Assembly: GCA_050480705.1 (NCBI GenBank)
Contig: JBJHAX010000061.1
Span: forward strand, 1-10,428
DNA length: 10,428 nucleotides
Direction: 5' to 3'
Source: JBJHAX01 sp050480705
GTDB taxonomy: Bacteria; Actinomycetota; Nitriliruptoria; Nitriliruptorales; Nitriliruptoraceae
Below the pieces are notes generated by a model. That model searched no databases and was not told the origin of the DNA. It saw only the letters and a list, made by a program, of their open reading frames with translations. Position numbers and translations under genes: made by a program. Shown in pieces: positions 6,791 to 10,428 of this stretch. Position 1 is the first letter of the stretch; every line of letters starts with the position of its first letter.

Positions 6791-8476
6791 GTGTCCGCCG
6801 CCGGATCAGGGGACGGGGTCGAACGACGGGGTCGAAGCGTGGATGTCTCGTTGCGCGGGCATGTCGCGAACGGCCCCGTCGCGAATGGCTCCGTCGGTCC
6901 ACCTGACGTCACGCAGGCGCTCGCGGCCTGCGGACGTGGCGAGCACGTCGAAGCCGAACGCATGGCCGACGCTGTGATCGCATCGGGGCGGCGCCGGGCC
7001 GGACATCTCATCCGGGGCATCGTCCGAGCGCAGCGGGGGAACAGCGCCGGGGCAGCGAGCGACCTGGCGGCGTTCACGGACAACTCGACGGCCTGCCGTG
7101 GCCACGTGCAGATCGCCGTGGACCATGCGCGCCTCGTCCGGACCGGCCGGTGGGACCCGCTTGAATCCCCGAAAGGATCGGCGCGCCACCTGGATGCGCC
7201 GAGCGGTGCGTATCGGGCCGTCATCGACGTCGCGCGCGGCGATGTCACGCAGGCCCGCAACCGCCTTGCGAGGCGGCATGTACGCACGCCCGGATGCGAT
7301 GAGGTCGCGACCTTCCTGTCGGCGCTCGCCCGAGCGCTTCTCGGCGTCGAGCTGCTCGATGCGGGTTGTGTCGATGCCGCGCGCACCTCGCTCACGACAC
7401 TCAAACGACGCCGGATCGTCGAGGCGCTCGTTCCGGTTCGCGCGCTCGTCGACGCGGCTGGCGCTGAACTCGACGCCGTGATCGGTGAGAACGCGGCTGC
7501 CGTCGCACGGCGTGCCACCGCCAACTTCGGTCGGGCCGCCTCGAAACGCGCCACGATCGAGTCCGTTGCATGGGGCTTCGCTTCGTCCACCGCGCTGCTC
7601 GCAACCGGGGACGTCGCGGCTTCGTGCGCAACCCTTGAACGGGTCAGCGCGCTCCAGACGTCCGCGACGGCGTCGCTGACGTTCCCGGCGGCGACCGTTC
7701 GCCGAGCGTGGAGCGAGATTCATCGCGGCCGCTTCGAATCGGCGCGCGCGTTGCTCTCGTCGGCGTCATCGGACCGTTCGGCCGACGTCCGGTCAGCGGC
7801 CTACGCCGAGCTCATCGGGACCTATCTCGCCCTTGTCGACGGTGCGACGTCAGCGACCGTGTTCGTCGACCTAGCAGACCGCTGGATTCGTCAGGGGAGG
7901 TTGCGGATTGCGGTGGACACGTACTCGCTGGCGATCGGGCTCGGCGCCGCGAACCGCCGCTTGGCTACCCGCATGTCGGGATTCGCCGGTCGCGTCGGCC
8001 ATGGGTATGCCGCCGTGCTCGCGCGCCATGCCGACGCACTCGACCGTCTGGACCATGGAGAACTTGAACGTGTCGCAACCTGCCATCTTCGTGCGGGCAG
8101 GCGCGCACGTGCAGCGGACGCGCTCGCCCAGGCCGCCGGCCTGCTCAGGGCGAACGACGAGACGCGGCTGCGAGCGCGAGCATCGGCCGTGCTCGCCAGC
8201 TGCCCGGACTACTGGTCACCGGCCACCGCCGAGCTCCGCCCCGTCGATGTCGATGATCGGCTCGACCGGGCGATCGGCGCTGCTGTCGTCGACGGGTTGA
8301 CCAACGATGCCATCGCCAGCCGGGTGCACCTGTCGAGCAGCGCCGTCGAGCGGCGCCTCACTCACCTCTACCGGCGGCTCGGTGTCCGTGATCGGCACGA
8401 GCTGCGCGAAGTTCACGCCCCGTTGTTCGCACACCGATCAGACCCGCCAGGATCATCGCGATGCCGAGAGACGTGA
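6791..8476 (+). CDS. LuxR-type transcriptional regulator with TPR-like sensor region
   Basis: A 561-aa, Ala/Arg-rich protein. A LuxR-type helix-turn-helix lies at the carboxyl end (about residues 494-538), with GLTNDAIASRV followed by SSSAVERRLTHLYRRLGV and DRHEL aligning with the family pattern. Residues 50-480 are repetitive alpha-helical sequence rich in Ala, Arg and Leu, resembling degenerate TPR repeats such as those in large LuxR regulators, but no ATP-binding loop or receiver domain is visible. It is therefore probably a DNA-binding regulator whose helical array senses a ligand or partner. The GTG at 6791 gives the longest frame but has a poor ribosome binding site, and a GTG at 6839 or a later start is possible. 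The last 119 bases overlap the minus-strand beta-helix gene. It is divergent from the purine permease, so that unit is one candidate target; this is inference. Confidence 0.8.
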   Translation: MSAAGSGDGVERRGRSVDVSLRGHVANGPVANGSVGPPDVTQALAACGRGEHVEAERMADAVIASGRRRAGHLIRGIVRAQRGNSAGAASDLAAFTDNSTACRGHVQIAVDHARLVRTGRWDPLESPKGSARHLDAPSGAYRAVIDVARGDVTQARNRLARRHVRTPGCDEVATFLSALARALLGVELLDAGCVDAARTSLTTLKRRRIVEALVPVRALVDAAGAELDAVIGENAAAVARRATANFGRAASKRATIESVAWGFASSTALLATGDVAASCATLERVSALQTSATASLTFPAATVRRAWSEIHRGRFESARALLSSASSDRSADVRSAAYAELIGTYLALVDGATSATVFVDLADRWIRQGRLRIAVDTYSLAIGLGAANRRLATRMSGFAGRVGHGYAAVLARHADALDRLDHGELERVATCHLRAGRRARAADALAQAAGLLRANDETRLRARASAVLASCPDYWSPATAELRPVDVDDRLDRAIGAAVVDGLTNDAIASRVHLSSSAVERRLTHLYRRLGVRDRHELREVHAPLFAHRSDPPGSSRCRET

Positions 8477-10094
8477 GCAGAGGCGTGCCGGCTCCGGTGA
8501 ACGCCAGTGTCGTGACGACAGAATCACCGTCAGGCCCGCCCCCGTCGACAACGGACCCGTCAGTTGCACCACCGCCGCTTCCACTGCCGCCACCGGAGCC
8601 GCCACCCCCGCCGATCGGTACGACCGGCAGGTCGGTGTGGTAGACGCCGCCTTCGACTGAAACGTGCACCGATGTCTCGGGCTCGTCGCCGGGGATCACG
8701 AAGGAGAAGGAGCCGGCCCCGTCAGTCAGATCGACGGCGTCGTCGAAGAGCACTGGATTGAGCTGCACGTGGACGCTCGTGTCGGCACCTGCCAGCGCGA
8801 CGTCGAGGTCGCACCAGATCTCGGTGTCGCGGGGAAGCTCGCCGGGTGGGCAGACGATTCCTGCGACCTCGACCGCGCCGACCGTGCACGGTGACGTTCG
8901 GGACTCCCCGCGTTGATCCTTGTCGGGACAATCGCCGACCGCGGCATTGTTCAGGGGACTGTCGGGCCCGGGAGTCAACAGCGGTGCGTGCAATCCGCTC
9001 ACCACGTCCAGGTCCCCATCGACGTTTTCGGCGTCGGTGACACAGGCGGCGGAAGCAGAACTATCGGTGATCGAGCCGTCCGTTTCCGCGACGCCGTCGC
9101 ATCCGGCGACGTTGGAGAGCGCCGAGTCGAGGACCCGCACCGTGTCGCCACCACCGATGCTGAACGCGCTGCCGTGTTCGGCGATGGTGACGTGTCGAAG
9201 TGTGAGCGAGTTGCCGCTTCCGTCTGTTGCTGCCACGCCCCCGGAAGTAGACGAGGAGAGGAAGGTGCTGTTGGTCACCTCGACCGAGGATGTGCCACTG
9301 AGATGAAACGCCCCGCCTGCGAAATTGGCATTGTTGCCTTGGAACAGCGACGACGTGATTCTGATGCGCCCACCGTGGTCGACCAACAGTGCCCCTCCGT
9401 TTGTCGCGGGTCCTATCGTCTCGTTGTTCACGAATGTCGTGTCCGAGATGTGGATGTCCTGTGACGCCGACAGGTAGATGGCGCCTCCACCGGCAGAAGT
9501 GTTGTTCCTGAAAGTGGATGACGAGATACCGATCTCAGCATCATCCGACACCACAGCGAGCGCTCCTCCATAGGCATTGCCGGAACTACCCAAGTTGTTA
9601 TCGCGCATCTCGACGCTGTGGATCAGGACTCGGTTCGCCTTCGTGACGTAGATCGCGCCTCCGAGATCAGCATGTCCTTCCCCTCCACCAGCTTCGAGGG
9701 TGAGTGTCTCGATGGTGACGGTTCCACCGTCCGCGTTGATGTCGAAGATGCGGTGAGCGTGGTCCTCGTTGGGACGGACGACGATGTCGTGGCTGGCGCC
9801 CCGGATCGTGATGGCAGCGGTGATCTCGATCGGGCTCTCGACGAGGTAGTCGTCCTCCTCGTCCTCGGGGAGCAGAATCGTGGCGCCGTCGCCTGCGACG
9901 TTGACCGCTTCGCGGAGCGTGCAGACGTCATCGCCGGCCGCGGGACAAGCGATGCCGTCCGTGCGGTCGTCGGTGACGGTGACCTCGATCGTCGCTGTGG
10001 AGGCGACGGCCGACGTTGCTCCGGCGCCGACAGATGCCAACAGGAGGCAGAGCAGCAGCGCGGCGGTGCGTGCGTGGCGTAGCGAGATCGGCAT
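8358..10094 (-). CDS. Secreted CSLREA right-handed beta-helix protein with LAFTG sortase anchor
   Basis: Exported surface protein of 578 aa. A signal peptide (1-31) has a Leu-rich core and a likely cut after AVA. The CSLREA-type signature appears as CTLREAV at 58-64, near the amino end of the mature protein as in that family. Residues about 85-400 form a parallel beta-helix, with GGA rungs at about 145, 176, 203, 233 and 260 and many Asn/Ser/Thr turns. DQRGESR at 393-399, then C-TVGAVE, matches the end of choice-of-anchor polymorphic-repeat proteins. An Ig-like domain (about 413-492) and a Gly/Ser linker (495-524) precede LAFTG (530-534), a hydrophobic helix (539-555) and a basic tail, the layout of a class E sortase (LAxTG) substrate. 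The ATG at 10094 precedes a good signal peptide although its ribosome binding site is weak. No polysaccharide-lyase active site is recognisable; adhesion or glycan binding is the likely role. Confidence 0.88.
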   Translation of the reverse strand: MPISLRHARTAALLLCLLLASVGAGATSAVASTATIEVTVTDDRTDGIACPAAGDDVCTLREAVNVAGDGATILLPEDEEDDYLVESPIEITAAITIRGASHDIVVRPNEDHAHRIFDINADGGTVTIETLTLEAGGGEGHADLGGAIYVTKANRVLIHSVEMRDNNLGSSGNAYGGALAVVSDDAEIGISSSTFRNNTSAGGGAIYLSASQDIHISDTTFVNNETIGPATNGGALLVDHGGRIRITSSLFQGNNANFAGGAFHLSGTSSVEVTNSTFLSSSTSGGVAATDGSGNSLTLRHVTIAEHGSAFSIGGGDTVRVLDSALSNVAGCDGVAETDGSITDSSASAACVTDAENVDGDLDVVSGLHAPLLTPGPDSPLNNAAVGDCPDKDQRGESRTSPCTVGAVEVAGIVCPPGELPRDTEIWCDLDVALAGADTSVHVQLNPVLFDDAVDLTDGAGSFSFVIPGDEPETSVHVSVEGGVYHTDLPVVPIGGGGGSGGGSGSGGGATDGSVVDGGGPDGDSVVTTLAFTGAGTPLLTSLGIAMILAGLIGVRTTGRELRAARADHGHRAAGRGE

Positions 10095-10250
10095 GAGCGC
10101 CCCGTTGGTGGTTGTGGTGTCAACAGACCGGCCGGGGACACTACGAACCGCAACGCCGAGTTGGTCCCCCGCCCTGAGGTCACCCGCCGCTCACGCCTGC
10201 GCGATCGATGCGCGCCATCCTGCGGACTGCTCGACGGCGCGTGGACTGCA
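10095..10250. other. Non-coding leader of the beta-helix gene
   Basis: There is no convincing reading frame between the beta-helix start and the folded region to its right. On the minus strand a TAGTGT (10143-10138) could serve as a -10 hexamer about 44 bases before the ATG, but no matching -35 is present. A TTGACA (10123-10118) lies too close to the start to be its promoter. The promoter of the beta-helix gene is presumably here but I cannot place it. Confidence 0.35.
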
Positions 10251-10331
10251 CGGTTCCTGGCACGGGAATCGTCGGGCTTGCCCGGCCAGGAACCGACGGA
10301 CCCGTTAGCTTGGATTCCCGTACAGGGAATC
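10251..10331. repeat. Nested inverted repeats with pseudoknot-like pairing
   Basis: CGGTTCCTGGC (10251-10261) is an exact complement of GCCAGGAACCG (10285-10295), an 11-bp stem. Its 23-base loop begins with ACGGGAATC (10262-10270), which is exactly complementary over 9 bases to GATTCCCGT (10313-10321). The GATTCCC part of that segment can instead pair over 7 bases with GGGAATC (10325-10331) across a 5-base loop. The loop also holds a small CGGG/CCCG hairpin. The region lies between the stop of the edge gene (10337) and the beta-helix gene. It could be a terminator/attenuator, a structured RNA, or the folded end of a mobile element. No U-run follows on either strand. Confidence 0.55.
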
Positions 10332-10336
10332 GGCCC

Positions 10337-10428
10337 CTACGTGGGGTTGGGGGGTCCGATCTCGATGGTGAGGGTGCGGTCGTTCCACCAGGGGATGGTG
10401 ATCGGGGGGATCTTGGCGGTGCGCAGCA
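10337..10428 (-). CDS. 3' end of an unrecognised gene, cut by the window edge
   Basis: The last 29 codons of a minus-strand frame enter from the right edge and stop with TAG at 10339-10337. The peptide includes LRTAKIPPITIPWW followed by NDRTLTIEIGPPNPT. 28 of 29 wobble positions are G or C, with codons preferred elsewhere in the window, and a folded region follows five bases after the stop. The opposite plus-strand frame is also open and has the same wobble bias but uses more AGG and GGG codons, so I favour the minus strand. I do not recognise the family. A transposase end is one possibility, suggested only by the neighbouring inverted repeats. Confidence 0.45.
   Translation of the reverse strand, partial: LRTAKIPPITIPWWNDRTLTIEIGPPNPT

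Noticed and set aside
8461..8643. 60-codon Pro-rich frame on the plus strand
   Set aside because: It is the reverse reading of the Gly/Ser linker of the beta-helix protein.
10118..10123. TTGACA -35 box (minus strand) for the beta-helix gene
   Set aside because: It is only 24 bases from the ATG and a -10 at standard spacing would read GCGCTC and overlap the start region.
10304..10310. GTTAGCT as an integron attC core site
   Set aside because: It does not fit the GTTRRRY core, and no partner core site or integrase gene is present.
10341..10428. Plus-strand coding start at the right edge
   Set aside because: The frame is open and G/C-ending, but it uses AGG and GGG codons and a low-complexity start. 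The minus-strand reading has better codons and a stop followed by hairpins. It cannot be fully excluded.

Overview
The window is GC-rich DNA from a high-GC actinobacterium, possibly of the Acidimicrobiia. That class is an inference from protein style (acidic secreted proteins, a DnaJ1-type J protein, dnaJ-hspR-clpB clustering, a LAxTG-type cell-wall anchor), not from a marker gene. Wobble positions are almost always G or C in every gene.

Left part (1-4560, plus strand): the end of a heat-shock operon. A complete dnaJ (DnaJ1 type), hspR (MerR-family repressor) and clpB (disaggregase) are closely packed. The 3' end of grpE seems to lie just upstream, but only about its last 11-12 codons are present. 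They are joined in frame, across a short shared word (VLRAA), to what looks like the first 29-34 codons of a VirD2-like conjugative relaxase. This looks like an assembly chimera or an illegitimate recombination joint at the left edge. dnaK, the rest of grpE and the operon promoter are not in the window.

Middle (4562-6645, minus strand): a two-gene unit, an NCS2/AzgA-type purine permease followed by a small acidic secreted protein or lipoprotein. They overlap by 16 bases and converge on clpB with one base between the stop codons. The permease leader carries a perfect 8-bp inverted repeat.

Right part (6791-10428): a divergently transcribed TPR-like/LuxR-type regulator converges on, and overlaps by 119 bases, a secreted CSLREA right-handed beta-helix protein ending in LAFTG, a transmembrane helix and a basic tail (class E sortase-like anchor). 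Each gene's non-essential-looking tail runs across the functional 3' end of the other. Upstream of the beta-helix gene is a non-coding stretch with an 11-bp inverted repeat whose loop can pair with a downstream segment (pseudoknot-like). The window ends in the last 29 codons of an unrecognised minus-strand gene.

Most of the window is ordinary chromosome. The observations most worth checking are the relaxase/grpE joint, the folded region at 10251-10331 and the convergent overlap at 8358-8476. I see no clear sign of an undescribed multi-gene system, and no tRNA, rRNA, CRISPR array or complete mobile element.
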